Assembly (NCBI RefSeq): GCF_900088415.1
Contig: NZ_FLLQ01000001.1
Coordinates: forward strand, 372,001 to 436,000
Reading direction: 5' to 3'
Length of the DNA: 64,000 bases
Origin: Vibrio mediterranei
GTDB lineage: Bacteria; Pseudomonadota; Gammaproteobacteria; Enterobacterales; Vibrionaceae
Part shown: piece by piece, positions 18,227 to 27,677 of the stretch
How positions within the stretch are numbered: position 1 is the stretch's first letter
Layout of the letters: each line of letters starts with the position of its first letter
Program-made: the position numbers and the translations under genes
Notes under the pieces: generated by a model
Database searches by the model: none
What the model was told of the DNA's origin: nothing
What the model saw: only the letters and a program-made list of their open reading frames with translations

Positions 18227-19396
18227 ATGATTAATCAGTACAGCCCACTGAACTTTGGGCTTGATGAATCCATCAACTTACTGCGCGAGCATGTCAGTGC
18301 TTTTGCTCGCGAACGCATCGCCCCTATCGCTGCACAAGTAGATGCGGATAACGCATTCCCAAACCACCTCTGGCCAGAGCTTGGTGAGATGGGTCTACTC
18401 GGCGTAACCGTTGACGAGCAATATGGTGGTGCCGCCATGGGGTATCTTGCTCATGTCATCGCCCTAGAAGAAATCAGCCGGGCTTCTGCTTCCATTGCCC
18501 TCAGTTATGGTGCTCACTCCAACCTTTGCGTTAATCAAATCTTTCGAAATGGTAATGATGCCCAGCGAGCAAAATACCTCCCAAAACTCGTTGATGGTAC
18601 TCACATTGGTGCATTAGCCATGAGTGAAGCGAATGCAGGCTCAGATGTTATAAGCATGCAGCTTCGCGCAGAACGGCATGGTGACCATTTTGTGCTTAAT
18701 GGCTGCAAGATGTGGATTACCAATGGTCCAGATGCGGATGTGGTAGTGGTCTACGCCAAGACTGACCCTTCGGCGGCTCAACACGGTATTACTGCTTTCA
18801 TTATCGAAAAGCAATTAGAAGGATTCAGCCACGCACAAAAACTCGACAAACTTGGTATGAGAGGCTCCAACACCTGCGAACTTGTGTTTCAAAACTGCAA
18901 AGTACCCCTAGAAAATGTTCTAGGGGAAGTCAATCACGGTGTTGAAGTACTGATGAGCGGGCTTGACTACGAGCGTGTCGTACTAGCAGCGGGTCCGTTG
19001 GGTATCATGCAGGCCTGCCTTGATTTGGTTGTCCCCTACGTTCACGAACGAAAACAGTTCGGCCGCCCTATTGGTGAGTTTCAATTGGTCCAAGCAAAAC
19101 TCGCTGATATGTATACACGCTGCAATGCAGCACGTGCCTATTTGTATGCGGTCGCCAACGCCTGCGATAGAGGTGAAATTACTCGAAAAGATTCTGCTGG
19201 TGTCATTCTCTACAATGCGGAACTTGCGACACAAATGGCATTAGATGCAATCCAATTGTTAGGCGGGAATGGCTATATCAATGAATATGCAGCAGGGCGT
19301 TTGTTGCGTGACGCCAAACTATATGAAATCGGTGCCGGCACATCAGAAATCCGCCGCATGCTTATCGGCCGAGAGCTGTTCCAAGAGTCGCAATAG
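18227..19396 (+). CDS. liuA: Isovaleryl-CoA dehydrogenase
   Basis: LiuA oxidises isovaleryl-CoA to 3-methylcrotonyl-CoA in leucine breakdown. The sequence has the acyl-CoA dehydrogenase segments [16 protein letters not shown] and [16 protein letters not shown]. It also has the isovaleryl-specific catalytic base E249 in [18 protein letters not shown], and it ends with [19 protein letters not shown], which has glycine at the usual C-terminal glutamate position. That swap separates it from the enzyme at 13610. GGGAGG precedes the ATG. It lies 71 bases after liuR and 11 bases before liuB. Confidence 0.96.
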   Translation: MINQYSPLNFGLDESINLLREHVSAFARERIAPIAAQVDADNAFPNHLWPELGEMGLLGVTVDEQYGGAAMGYLAHVIALEEISRASASIALSYGAHSNLCVNQIFRNGNDAQRAKYLPKLVDGTHIGALAMSEANAGSDVISMQLRAERHGDHFVLNGCKMWITNGPDADVVVVYAKTDPSAAQHGITAFIIEKQLEGFSHAQKLDKLGMRGSNTCELVFQNCKVPLENVLGEVNHGVEVLMSGLDYERVVLAAGPLGIMQACLDLVVPYVHERKQFGRPIGEFQLVQAKLADMYTRCNAARAYLYAVANACDRGEITRKDSAGVILYNAELATQMALDAIQLLGGNGYINEYAAGRLLRDAKLYEIGAGTSEIRRMLIGRELFQESQ

Positions 19397-19407
19397 CGGA
19401 GGGATTT

Positions 19408-21021
19408 ATGACTAAAATTGTCAGTAAAGTGAAACCCAACTCAGAGCTTTATCTAAAAAACCAAAAAGCGATGAATGCGCTCGTGGCACAGCTTGAAACC
19501 GACCTTTCAACCATCGCGGAAGGCGGTGGCGAAAAAGCCATTCAACGTCAACGTGCAAAAGGAAAACTCCCGGTTCGCGAACGTATTGATGCCCTGCTCG
19601 ATCAGCATTCTGATTTCCTTGAAATTGGTCAATTTGCAGCATGGGAGGTATACGAGGACAAAGTGCCTTGTGCAGGAGTCGTCGCTGGAATTGGTACGGT
19701 TTGCAACACTCAATGTATGATCATTGCTAACGATCCCGCTGTTAAAGGCGGAACCTACTACCCGCTGACCGTCAAAAAGCACCTTCGAGCCCAAGAAATA
19801 GCGGCGCGCTGCCACCTTCCCTGTATCTATCTTGTAGACTCTGGGGGAGCAAATTTGCCTCACCAAGCCGAAGTGTTTCCAGACAAGGATCATTTCGGGC
19901 GCATTTTCTTTAATCAAGCTCGAATGTCAGCTAAAGGCATACCGCAAATCGCTGTGGTACTCGGTCTATGTACCGCTGGAGGCGCGTATGTTCCCGCTAT
20001 GGCTGACGTATCCATTATGGTCAAAAATCAAAGTACGATTTTTCTCGCTGGCCCACCTCTTGTAAAAGCAGCGACCGGAGAAGAAGTGACTGATGAAGAA
20101 CTTGGTGGCGCGGACGTACACTGTAAAAAGTCCGGTGTCGCTGACTATTACGCCCACAACGAACAACATGCTTTGGAGTTAGCCCGACAAGCCGTTACAA
20201 GCACTAACGTAAGCAATACGTTACCAGCTAGCCACACCGCTACAAAAACAGGGTCACCTAGTTATGACCCAAGTGAGATATATGGCATCGTAAACAGTGA
20301 CTTAAGATTATCTTTCGATGTCCGTGAAGTGATAGCTCGAATCGTCGATGACTCTGAGTTTGACGAGTTCAAAGCACTTTACGGAGCAACCTTAGTCTGT
20401 GGTTTTGCTCGAATTGCTGGACGACTCATTGGAATTGTTGCCAACAACGGCATCTTATTTTCCGAGTCAGCCCAAAAAGGCGCGCATTTTGTTGAACTGT
20501 GCGCCAAACGTAAAGTCCCTCTGCTTTTTCTACAAAATATCACCGGTTTTATGGTCGGCAAGCAATATGAAGAAGGCGGTATAGCAAAACATGGTGCCAA
20601 ACTGGTCATGGCGGTCTCCTGTGCCGATGTGCCCAAATTCACTATCATCATTGGGGGTTCTTATGGCGCAGGCAATTACGGCATGTGTGGCCGAGCCTAC
20701 GACCCAACAATGATGTGGATGTGGCCAAATGCGCGTATCTCAGTGATGGGGGGATTACAAGCGGCCAACGTACTCACTCAAGTAAAACGTGAGGTGAAGA
20801 AACGTCAGGATCAACAATGGCCTGAACAGGAAGAGCTAAGCTACAAACAAAATATCGTCGACCGATATAACAATGAAGGCCATCCCTATTACGCCAGTGC
20901 TAGGCTTTGGGACGATGGCATTATCGATCCCAAAGACACACGCCGTATTTTGACACTTGCATTGCATGCTACTGATAACGCTCCTATCCTCGATAGTGAA
21001 TTTGGCATCTTTCGAATGTAA
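19408..21021 (+). CDS. liuB: Methylcrotonyl-CoA carboxylase carboxyltransferase (beta) subunit
   Basis: LiuB transfers carboxyl from carboxybiotin to 3-methylcrotonyl-CoA. The 537 residues form two crotonase-like carboxyltransferase halves. Typical segments are [12 protein letters not shown] near 50, [19 protein letters not shown] near 140, [16 protein letters not shown] near 212 and [18 protein letters not shown] near 414. It needs a biotin carboxylase/biotin carrier partner (LiuD), which is not encoded in this operon. It ends 12 bases before liuC. Confidence 0.95.
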   Translation: MTKIVSKVKPNSELYLKNQKAMNALVAQLETDLSTIAEGGGEKAIQRQRAKGKLPVRERIDALLDQHSDFLEIGQFAAWEVYEDKVPCAGVVAGIGTVCNTQCMIIANDPAVKGGTYYPLTVKKHLRAQEIAARCHLPCIYLVDSGGANLPHQAEVFPDKDHFGRIFFNQARMSAKGIPQIAVVLGLCTAGGAYVPAMADVSIMVKNQSTIFLAGPPLVKAATGEEVTDEELGGADVHCKKSGVADYYAHNEQHALELARQAVTSTNVSNTLPASHTATKTGSPSYDPSEIYGIVNSDLRLSFDVREVIARIVDDSEFDEFKALYGATLVCGFARIAGRLIGIVANNGILFSESAQKGAHFVELCAKRKVPLLFLQNITGFMVGKQYEEGGIAKHGAKLVMAVSCADVPKFTIIIGGSYGAGNYGMCGRAYDPTMMWMWPNARISVMGGLQAANVLTQVKREVKKRQDQQWPEQEELSYKQNIVDRYNNEGHPYYASARLWDDGIIDPKDTRRILTLALHATDNAPILDSEFGIFRM

Positions 21022-21033
21022 CGGGCGGCGGCT

Positions 21034-21831
21034 ATGACTGAACTTAATGCTATTCAATTTACCGTCGACACCAAGGGAGTCGCTCATCTGACGTTAGATC
21101 GTCAACATAAAAGCAATGCCTTTGATGACGCGATGGTTGCCGATCTGCTCGATGCACTGCATCGCGTTGGGAACGACAAGAATATCCGCTGCTTAGTGTT
21201 ACGTGGTAACGGAAAGCACTTCTCCGCAGGGGCTGATTTAGCCTGGATGAAATCCATGGCTAACAAAAGTCAAAACGAAAACTTGGAAGATGCCCAAAAA
21301 CTTGCCGAACTAATGAAGCGTCTAGACACGCTAACGATTCCAACCGTAGCCGTCGTTCAAGGTTCGGCATTTGGCGGGGCTTTAGGTCTACTGTGCTGCT
21401 GCGATGTTGTAGTTGCTCATGCCGACTGTCGTTTCTGTCTTAGCGAAGTGAAACTTGGACTTGTTCCTGCGACCATTGGACCTTACGTCATTCGTACCAT
21501 AGGCGCCCGTTATGCTCGACGTTATATGCTGAGTGCTGAAGTCATGGGCGCCCCTCAAGCTCTGGAGCTTGGAATTGTTCACGAGGTGCTACTAGGTAGT
21601 AAGATAGATCCCTTCGTGGATGCACTGGTAGACAAATTCGTTGCCAATAGTCCAAACGCAATAGCAAACACTAAGGCTTTGATTCAGCACTGCCACAATC
21701 ATCCAATCGATCCTCAATTGATTGATTTCACAAGCCAAGTTATTGCCGAGGCCCGTACCTCTTCTCAAGGTCAGAAAGGTCTCCAAGCCTTCTTCGACAA
21801 AGTGCCGCCTATTTGGAAAGAAGAGGAGTAA
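21034..21831 (+). CDS. liuC: Methylglutaconyl-CoA hydratase
   Basis: LiuC hydrates 3-methylglutaconyl-CoA to HMG-CoA. The 265-residue crotonase shows KHFSAGADLAWMKSMA near residue 62, VQGSAFGGALGLLCCCDVVVAH near 110 and SEVKLGLVPATIGPYVIR near 137. The DLAWMK stretch and the following region are typical of methylglutaconyl-CoA hydratases. It ends in AFFDKVPPIWKEEE. Only 6 bases separate its stop from liuE, and the liuE ribosome site (AGAAGAGGAG) lies within its last codons. Confidence 0.93.
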   Translation: MTELNAIQFTVDTKGVAHLTLDRQHKSNAFDDAMVADLLDALHRVGNDKNIRCLVLRGNGKHFSAGADLAWMKSMANKSQNENLEDAQKLAELMKRLDTLTIPTVAVVQGSAFGGALGLLCCCDVVVAHADCRFCLSEVKLGLVPATIGPYVIRTIGARYARRYMLSAEVMGAPQALELGIVHEVLLGSKIDPFVDALVDKFVANSPNAIANTKALIQHCHNHPIDPQLIDFTSQVIAEARTSSQGQKGLQAFFDKVPPIWKEEE

Positions 21832-21837
21832 ATTCTA

Positions 21838-22764
21838 ATGGCTACCCTTACTAATCCTGTCCTTCCTAGTCACGTTAATATTGTTGAAGTGGGTCCGCGA
21901 GATGGATTACAGAACGAAAACAACGTAGACACGTCACACAAAGTGAACCTAATCAATCAACTGACAGCCGCTGGACTAACACATATTGAGTCAGGAGCGT
22001 TTGTGGCGGCAAAACGTATTCCTCAAATGGCAGATTCATCTAATGTTTTTCAACAAATAACTAAGCAAAAGAAAGTCACCTACTCTGCCCTAACGCCTAA
22101 TTTACAAGGCTTCGAAGCGGCTCTCTCGGCAGGTGCTAACGAAGTGGCCGTGTTTACTTCCTGTTCTGAGTCTTTTACTCAGCGAAACATCCACTGCTCG
22201 ATTGAAGAAAGCATTCAACGTTTCATTCCCGTCATTGAAGCTGCTCATCAACACAACGTAAGAGTTCGTGGCTACCTCTCGTGTATCGTTGATTGCCCCT
22301 ATGAAGGTAAGACCAAGCCTGAACAAGTGGCAGCGATCAGTGACACCCTAATAGAGTTGGGTTGTTATCAGGTGTCACTAGGCGACACCATCGGTACAGG
22401 AACACCACTGAGAATAGCTAGGGTGTTAGAAGCGGTCTTGGAGAATGTCTCCACATCGCAATTGGCCGTTCATTTTCACGATACGTACGGGCAGTCGCTT
22501 GCCAATCTTTATCAAGCGCTACTAATGGGTATTCAAACCATAGACAGCAGCGTCGCCGGACTTGGGGGGTGCCCTTACGCCGATGGAGCGTCTGGAAATG
22601 TGGCAACTGAGGACGTGCTCTATCTCTGCCATGAGCTGGGAATCGCAACAGGCGTGGACCTTGACTCTGTCGCCCAAGCTGGTTGGGCGATCTGTAACGC
22701 ACTGAACAAAGAGCCAGCATCAAAAGTGTCACTGGCTCTAAGGGCAAAGCAAGGTCAACGTTAA
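21838..22764 (+). CDS. liuE: Hydroxymethylglutaryl-CoA lyase
   Basis: LiuE splits HMG-CoA into acetoacetate and acetyl-CoA, ending leucine breakdown. The 308-residue TIM-barrel enzyme has the metal/substrate motif VGPRDGLQNE, the conserved VRGYLSCIVDCPYEG, HFHDTYGQSLAN, and the active-site loop GLGGCPYADGASGNVATED with the catalytic cysteine. It directly follows liuC where liuD would be expected. Its stop codon abuts the stop of the convergent beta-mannosidase gene with no spacer and no visible terminator. Confidence 0.95.
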   Translation: MATLTNPVLPSHVNIVEVGPRDGLQNENNVDTSHKVNLINQLTAAGLTHIESGAFVAAKRIPQMADSSNVFQQITKQKKVTYSALTPNLQGFEAALSAGANEVAVFTSCSESFTQRNIHCSIEESIQRFIPVIEAAHQHNVRVRGYLSCIVDCPYEGKTKPEQVAAISDTLIELGCYQVSLGDTIGTGTPLRIARVLEAVLENVSTSQLAVHFHDTYGQSLANLYQALLMGIQTIDSSVAGLGGCPYADGASGNVATEDVLYLCHELGIATGVDLDSVAQAGWAICNALNKEPASKVSLALRAKQGQR

Positions 22765-25179
22765 TTAGTAGCTATTGCTTAAGTCATAAACACGTAGCGT
22801 CGAAAGCAATGTCTCTAACTCCTCACCAATATAGTTAACCTGATAAGGTTCATTAGGCAACAAAGTAAAACTGGAATCACTAAATCGCCCAGAACCATCG
22901 TGCTCCAAATGAACGAAAAACGCTGGTTTATCAGAGGTTAGTACTATCGCACTTCCGTCGATTTCCACTTGAATTTGCGCTTTGCTAATGGCCAACTGTT
23001 TCACTTCCGGTTTAGCAAACCATGTATTCTGACTCCACTCACCTTGAGATTCGAAGCGGACAAAGAAGAAACCATGTTCAGCTCGCGTCTGCCATTGTGA
23101 CTTGTTCAACGACCAAACTTCTTTGTTTTCATCAGGTGCGATATCAAGGTTCAAATTCCAGTTGCCAAGTGGTTCACCATTCCAACTCATCCACACCACT
23201 TCACCTGTGACCTTCTCTGGAGTTCTACGGTTATTAACCAGCCTCAAGGTCAGGGCATCACCAGTCTCAACAAATGGTACATAGGTAGGAGCAAATACAC
23301 GTTTGGCATGATAATGAAGTTGTTTCCAGCGACCGCTGTATTCAATACTTGACCAAGAACTTACCGGCCAGTTGTCATTTAATTGCCAGTACAACATTCC
23401 TCGACAAATCGGAGATATAGAGCGCCAGTACTCACAACCGGTTTTAATCGCAATGGATTGTTGAACTTGGCTTAAATACAGCATCTGCTCAAAGCTAGCC
23501 GGAAAGCGAAAATATCTGGTAAACATCTCGGTAATAATGCTATTACCAGAGGCATTCTTTTGGTGTCCTTCAAATGTAGGTGAGGTAACGTTCCAATCTT
23601 CTTGCGGTACAAAGGTTTTTACTTCTGATAATGAAGGCCACGACTGAAAGCCAAACTCCGAACAAAATCGGGGGTTAATATTATGGTATGCATTAAACGA
23701 CGCACCAGAATGCCACACTTCCCAAAAGTGCATATCACCTCGAGCGTCATCGTGCCATGAATCACCATAATCGAGTTCTCCGTTACAAGGAGACGAAGAC
23801 CAAAACTTTCGTGATGGATCTTCTTGAGTGACAAAATCGGCGAGTTTACGATTTAATCGGTCATAATTTACGACATAGCGATCTCTGCTGTTTCTCGATT
23901 CTTCATACCAATTCAACGCGCCTATTACTTCATTATCACCACACCACAAGGCAATACAGGCGTAATCTTTCAAACGTTGCACTTGATAGCGTACTTCGGG
24001 TTCTACATCGTCAATGAATGTCTGAGTGGATGGATAAAGCGAACAGGCAAACATGAGGTCTTGCCAGACCAGCAAACCTAGCTCATCACATGTTTGATAG
24101 AAGATATCGGCTTCATACTGGCCGCCACCCCAAACTCGAATCATATTCATGTTGGCAGCCACAGCATCACCCAACAAGCATTCGTAACGAGTTTTGCTTT
24201 CTCGCGCTGGCATGGCGTCCATAGGAATCCAGTTAGCACCACGCGCAGTAATAGGAAAATCGTTAATACGAAACTCCATAGCCGAGCCAATGTCATCCTC
24301 TGCATTGTTAAGCTCTAGCTTACGCAAACCAAGGCGTTTATTTATTGTTTGACCGTCCATTGTGACGTTTAAATCATACAGCGGCTGCTCACCATACCCC
24401 GCTGGCCACCAGAGTTTGGGATTCTCAACGGTAAAACTAACTGACGTCACCTCGCCGTCTGAGCTTTTAACTCGCGTTTCAACTTCGTCAAAGACAATAG
24501 ATATCTCTACGCCAGAAACAGCTTGGTGGTAAACCTGTACCACAACTTCAACTGAGCCGTCCTGTTTCCAGATTTGCTCCGTTGATACGCGATCTAGGCT
24601 AACTTCGTTAACCACGCTGATGAAGACATCGTCATAGATGCCGGAAACAACTAGGCAAATTCCCCAATCCCAACCCGAATGGCACTGGGTTTTACGTAGC
24701 AAGTTCATATGAGGAATTTGGTTATTGCTTCCCATCGAAGACGGTATTGGGAAAGGTAATGGCACAGTTCTGTTTTTAGCTTCAAGGTGAGCTGGCGTAA
24801 AGGTGATGCAAATAGTGTTAACACCAATCTGAACATAAGGCTTGATGTCTACCCTGCGCGCGACAAACATATTGGAAAAAGTGTCGACTTCTGTTCCGTT
24901 GATGACTAGCTTCGCTACCGTATCTAGGCGAGACAAGCACAATAGTAACTGCTCAGAGGATAACTGCTGCTGACTCAATTCAAAGGCGCGACTAATTTGC
25001 CACTCACATTCCCGAACCCACTGAACCTCTTGCTCATTACAACCCCAGTATGGGTCGTTAATCACACCGGCTTTGAGTAGAGCAGAGTAATTGTCGCCTG
25101 GTACTTGCATTGTTACTTCAACTTCCGGTTTTTGTTCACTAGTTAACAGCCAATCACCGTTCAGATTTATTCTCGTCAT
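22765..25179 (-). CDS. GH2 beta-mannosidase
   Basis: This 804-residue glycoside hydrolase family 2 enzyme removes terminal beta-mannose, probably from oligosaccharides in the cytoplasm since no signal peptide is seen. It opens with a jelly-roll sugar-binding domain (LNGDWLL…VPGDNYSALLKAGVINDPYWG), typical of beta-mannosidases. The acid/base glutamate is E417 in LWCGDNEV and the nucleophile E508 in CSEFGFQSWPSL. The GARGANWIP-type segment at about 310 also fits. It stands alone and converges on liuE without a gap. A strong palindrome lies 27 bases before its ATG. Confidence 0.92.
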   Translation of the reverse strand: MTRINLNGDWLLTSEQKPEVEVTMQVPGDNYSALLKAGVINDPYWGCNEQEVQWVRECEWQISRAFELSQQQLSSEQLLLCLSRLDTVAKLVINGTEVDTFSNMFVARRVDIKPYVQIGVNTICITFTPAHLEAKNRTVPLPFPIPSSMGSNNQIPHMNLLRKTQCHSGWDWGICLVVSGIYDDVFISVVNEVSLDRVSTEQIWKQDGSVEVVVQVYHQAVSGVEISIVFDEVETRVKSSDGEVTSVSFTVENPKLWWPAGYGEQPLYDLNVTMDGQTINKRLGLRKLELNNAEDDIGSAMEFRINDFPITARGANWIPMDAMPARESKTRYECLLGDAVAANMNMIRVWGGGQYEADIFYQTCDELGLLVWQDLMFACSLYPSTQTFIDDVEPEVRYQVQRLKDYACIALWCGDNEVIGALNWYEESRNSRDRYVVNYDRLNRKLADFVTQEDPSRKFWSSSPCNGELDYGDSWHDDARGDMHFWEVWHSGASFNAYHNINPRFCSEFGFQSWPSLSEVKTFVPQEDWNVTSPTFEGHQKNASGNSIITEMFTRYFRFPASFEQMLYLSQVQQSIAIKTGCEYWRSISPICRGMLYWQLNDNWPVSSWSSIEYSGRWKQLHYHAKRVFAPTYVPFVETGDALTLRLVNNRRTPEKVTGEVVWMSWNGEPLGNWNLNLDIAPDENKEVWSLNKSQWQTRAEHGFFFVRFESQGEWSQNTWFAKPEVKQLAISKAQIQVEIDGSAIVLTSDKPAFFVHLEHDGSGRFSDSSFTLLPNEPYQVNYIGEELETLLSTLRVYDLSNSY

Positions 25180-25529
25180 ACACTTTCCCTAACATGCCTT
25201 AGACCTATAAAACTATATAGTTTTATATTTACTCTTAAACTATATAGTTATCTAGTGAAACAAATGGGTTATGTGAACTGTTTATTTGTTGAGTAACAAA
25301 AGTTTGAACTCATACCCAAACCTTGCCTTGGTGCATAGTTTAATCTCACTCAGTGAGAATATTCTTACAGCCCTAAAAGTCTATCGCGTGGTTTTAGTCG
25401 CTCCCGATCACACTTTTGGCTAAAACCATGTATAATGCGCGGCTATCAAACCGGTGATACTCAAAGTAAGTACCACATAACTATTCGGACGGAGGCTTAG
25501 GCCCGTCTCACCAAATAAAAGGTATAAGT
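25180..25529. other. Intergenic region between divergent beta-mannosidase and phnA genes
   Basis: This 350-base stretch holds the two palindromes near the mannosidase start (25206-25249). Next to phnA it contains the short inverted repeats TATCA-AACCGG-TGATA and GACGG…CCGTC (about 25489-25508). AAAAGG precedes the phnA ATG. The central 200 bases show no open frame or structure I can support. Confidence 0.6.
25206..25249. promoter_or_regulatory. Double palindromic operator candidate upstream of beta-mannosidase
   Basis: AACTATATAGTT occurs twice, at 25211-25222 and 25238-25249, with centres 27 bases apart. The first copy extends to a perfect 22-base palindrome (25206-25227). The pair lies 27-70 bases upstream of the mannosidase ATG, a normal place for a repressor of a sugar-catabolic gene. 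No regulator gene is adjacent, so the binding protein is unknown. Confidence 0.6.
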
Positions 25530-26096
25530 ATGTCTATCGAAGCAACTATGCTTGAACGCTGCGAAAACAAATGTGAACTATGTGGTGCTGAAACAGCACT
25601 TAAGCCTTTCGCGGTGGCGCCTCATACCCAAATCACGGTTGATCACGCGATTATGCTTTGTGACACTTGTACAGGGCAAATTGAAAACCCGGAAACAATG
25701 GATGTTAATCACTGGCGTTGCCTAAACGACAGCATGTGGAGTCAAGTTGCTCCTGTTCAAGTTATGGCTTGGCGTCAACTTAAACGTCTTTCTGCTGAAG
25801 GCTGGGCTCAAGATCTTGTTGATATGATGTATCTAGAAGAAGAAGTAGCAAAATGGGCTGAGCTAGGTCTAGATGAAAACATTGAAAAGCCACGTGATGT
25901 AAACGGCGTAGAACTTAAAAAAGGTGACGATGTAACGGTCATCAAAGACCTGCCAATCAAAGGTTCTTCTCAAGTTATCAAACAAGGTACTGTGATTCGT
26001 GGCATCAGCGTTAACGCAGATGACCCTAAACACGTTCAAGGCAAAGCAAATGGCCAAGCCATGTATGTGATTGCAGAATACTGCCGCAAGAAATAA
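25530..26096 (+). CDS. phnA: PhnA/YjdM-family zinc-ribbon protein
   Basis: This 188-residue protein belongs to the PhnA (YjdM) family, once linked to alkylphosphonate use, though its actual role is unsettled. The N-terminus carries a zinc ribbon with CENKCELCG and CDTCTG (residues about 11-50). The C-terminal PhnA domain (about 128-188) includes DVNGVELKKGDDVTVIKDLPIKG and ends KANGQAMYVIAEYCRKK. A middle helical segment makes it longer than the shortest family members. It is a single gene closed by a strong terminator. No C-P lyase genes are nearby, so a phosphonate role is not supported here. Confidence 0.88.
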   Translation: MSIEATMLERCENKCELCGAETALKPFAVAPHTQITVDHAIMLCDTCTGQIENPETMDVNHWRCLNDSMWSQVAPVQVMAWRQLKRLSAEGWAQDLVDMMYLEEEVAKWAELGLDENIEKPRDVNGVELKKGDDVTVIKDLPIKGSSQVIKQGTVIRGISVNADDPKHVQGKANGQAMYVIAEYCRKK

Positions 26097-26121
26097 TGAT
26101 GTTCAATTTATAATGAACGAA

Positions 26122-26150
26122 AAAAGAGCGACCTTAGGGTCGCTTTTTTG
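26122..26150. terminator. Bidirectional terminator between phnA and the convergent EEP gene
   Basis: AGCGACC (26127-26133), loop TTAG and GGTCGCT (26138-26144) are flanked by an A-run on the left and TTTTTT on the right. It can stop transcription from both sides. Confidence 0.85.
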
Positions 26151-26158
26151 TTGCTCCC

Positions 26159-27100
26159 CTATAACTTAAAACGTGTTTCGACAGGAACATGGTCCGACCC
26201 ATGAATCTGTTTCAAGCTATCTCGAGAGCAAATAGTATTTTGTGAGCCACCGACGCGCCTTATCCAAAAATGATCTATTGCAACAACAGGCACAAAAGGT
26301 ATCGACCAACGTTTAATGAACCTAGGCCAACTGGCAACGGGTTGCTTGTCAAAGCTTGGTAGTATTTGATTGAATCGCTTTGTCGTACTCGCTAAATTAA
26401 AGTCCCCGACCACAATAGTCACATCTAACGGCGACGCTTGTGCCATATCAACAACATCTTCAATCACTTCATTCCTTTCACGCCAGAGTACTTCTGATCG
26501 CGGTGATGGCGGATGGGCAGCTATCAAAAACAAATCTCGTTCGTTGGATGCTCGCCAAACCACTTGAATAATGTTGTGCCCCGATATCGAGGTGGTGGTA
26601 TTCATACCATACAACGGCGCACGGCTAAGTATCATTTGACCACTTGGATAACCGACTCGCCTCTGCCCACCATATTGATAAGGATAAAGATCTTTCAACA
26701 GTTTAAGCTGTTCCCCATGTTGCGGGGACACTTCTTGTAATACCAAAATATCTGGGCGTCGCTCACGAACAAAATCAATAAAGTTCCCAAGCTGCTGATT
26801 GTCATAATAGGTATTGTATTGCATCACACTAACGTAATTTTCATCACAACCATCAGAAGTAATAAACTGTGGCGTCGTTCCGAATAGAACCAATGAGGCG
26901 ACCGACAACACCGCAGCAATCATCGCTGCTGAGGTCTGTTTAATGATAATCAGAACAATCGTGAAGATAAGATAACACGCGGGAATGAAGACAATAAACG
27001 CGGCCAGATTTTCCAGCTGCCAGTTCAGGTTAAAATAGTAGAGATAACACCCCGAAAGTATGGGGAATAAAATAATGCAGAATAGTAGTAATCGTTGCAA
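26159..27100 (-). CDS. Membrane-anchored endonuclease/exonuclease/phosphatase-family protein
   Basis: This 313-residue protein has two or three N-terminal membrane helices (about residues 3-95). An endonuclease/exonuclease/phosphatase domain follows, with VMQYNTYYDN near 90, the metal-binding glutamate in ILVLQEVSPQ near 117, the VVGDFNLAST motif near 213 and the final HGSDHVPVETRFKL. The catalytic domain should face the periplasm. The frame starts with TTG at 27100, preceded by GGAGATGAGATGG; no ATG occurs in frame near the start. Similar proteins act on nucleic acids or phospholipids, and the substrate is unknown. Confidence 0.83.
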   Translation of the reverse strand: MQRLLLFCIILFPILSGCYLYYFNLNWQLENLAAFIVFIPACYLIFTIVLIIIKQTSAAMIAAVLSVASLVLFGTTPQFITSDGCDENYVSVMQYNTYYDNQQLGNFIDFVRERRPDILVLQEVSPQHGEQLKLLKDLYPYQYGGQRRVGYPSGQMILSRAPLYGMNTTTSISGHNIIQVVWRASNERDLFLIAAHPPSPRSEVLWRERNEVIEDVVDMAQASPLDVTIVVGDFNLASTTKRFNQILPSFDKQPVASWPRFIKRWSIPFVPVVAIDHFWIRRVGGSQNTICSRDSLKQIHGSDHVPVETRFKL

Positions 27101-27204
27101 ACCATCTCATCTCCAACCGAATTCATATATTCAGTGTAGCGGCTTTAAGTCTATGTGCTCACACAGTTAATTGGTACGAGCTGGTTTGCATGTAGTAATG
27201 TTGA

Positions 27205-27306
27205 TTAGTCTTCCGTTTGCGACAATTCTTCGCAGTCAGGTAATTCGAAGCCGATCTCCATAGCATCAAGCCATTCGAGTGCTTCTTCGTTTGTTTGTGT
27301 TTCCAT
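27205..27306 (-). CDS. Small acidic hypothetical protein (33 residues)
   Basis: I do not recognise this protein. The frame is open to 27387, but AGGA lies 7 bases before the ATG at 27306, giving a 33-residue product with a very acidic composition (12 Asp/Glu, no Lys or Arg). The predicted start region is METQTNEEALEWL and the end is EELSQTED. It could form one amphipathic helix. It stands alone between the EEP gene and tyrP. A chance open frame is possible, though the strong acidic bias and ribosome site favour a real gene. Confidence 0.45.
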   Translation of the reverse strand: METQTNEEALEWLDAMEIGFELPDCEELSQTED

Positions 27307-27677
27307 AATGTCATCCTGTTTTAGAACAAGCGCCTTTGTATTCATAGCCCTAAACACCAGACCGCTAACTACAAATCGCTTGAACACTCGTCATAGAGTT
27401 TTATCTAACGTATATGACAACAGTAAGAAACCCAAGAGAAATCGACATTTATTTTGATACAACTCATTGTTAAACGATTGCGGAGCCAATAAATCTCCTA
27501 CTCCAACACTTAATGTAAACCAAAATTTACACTAGATAAATTTATGTTTACATTATGCTTGTTATTTGGATTATTACACTGCATACTCTTCGAAAATTCA
27601 GCATTAATGACTCAAATTTGAGTGTTCGTTAAAACGATAATGCAAAGTAACCTACAAGCTGTAAAGTAGACTGTACA
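27307..27677. other. Intergenic region upstream of tyrP
   Basis: This 371-base stretch carries the tyrP control region, including two TyrR boxes (27514-27552). The part from 27307 to 27500 shows the 5' region of the small acidic gene and nothing else I can support. Confidence 0.5.
27514..27552 (+). promoter_or_regulatory. Tandem TyrR boxes upstream of tyrP
   Basis: TGTAAACCAAAATTTACA (27514-27531) matches the TyrR consensus TGTAAA-N6-TTTACA exactly. A weaker box, GATAAATTTATGTTTACA (27535-27552), starts 21 bases later, two helical turns, matching the right half fully and the left half 4 of 6. A strong-plus-weak pair is the known arrangement at tyrosine-responsive promoters. It lies 126-164 bases before the transporter ATG. 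Confidence 0.85.

Noticed and set aside
19507-19917. Minus-strand open frame of 136 residues inside liuB
   Set aside because: It is a shadow of the conserved carboxyltransferase gene.
25442-25457. TATCAAACCGGTGATA as a further copy of the MarR-type operator
   Set aside because: Its half-sites are separated by six bases, not three, and it lies far from the purine locus.
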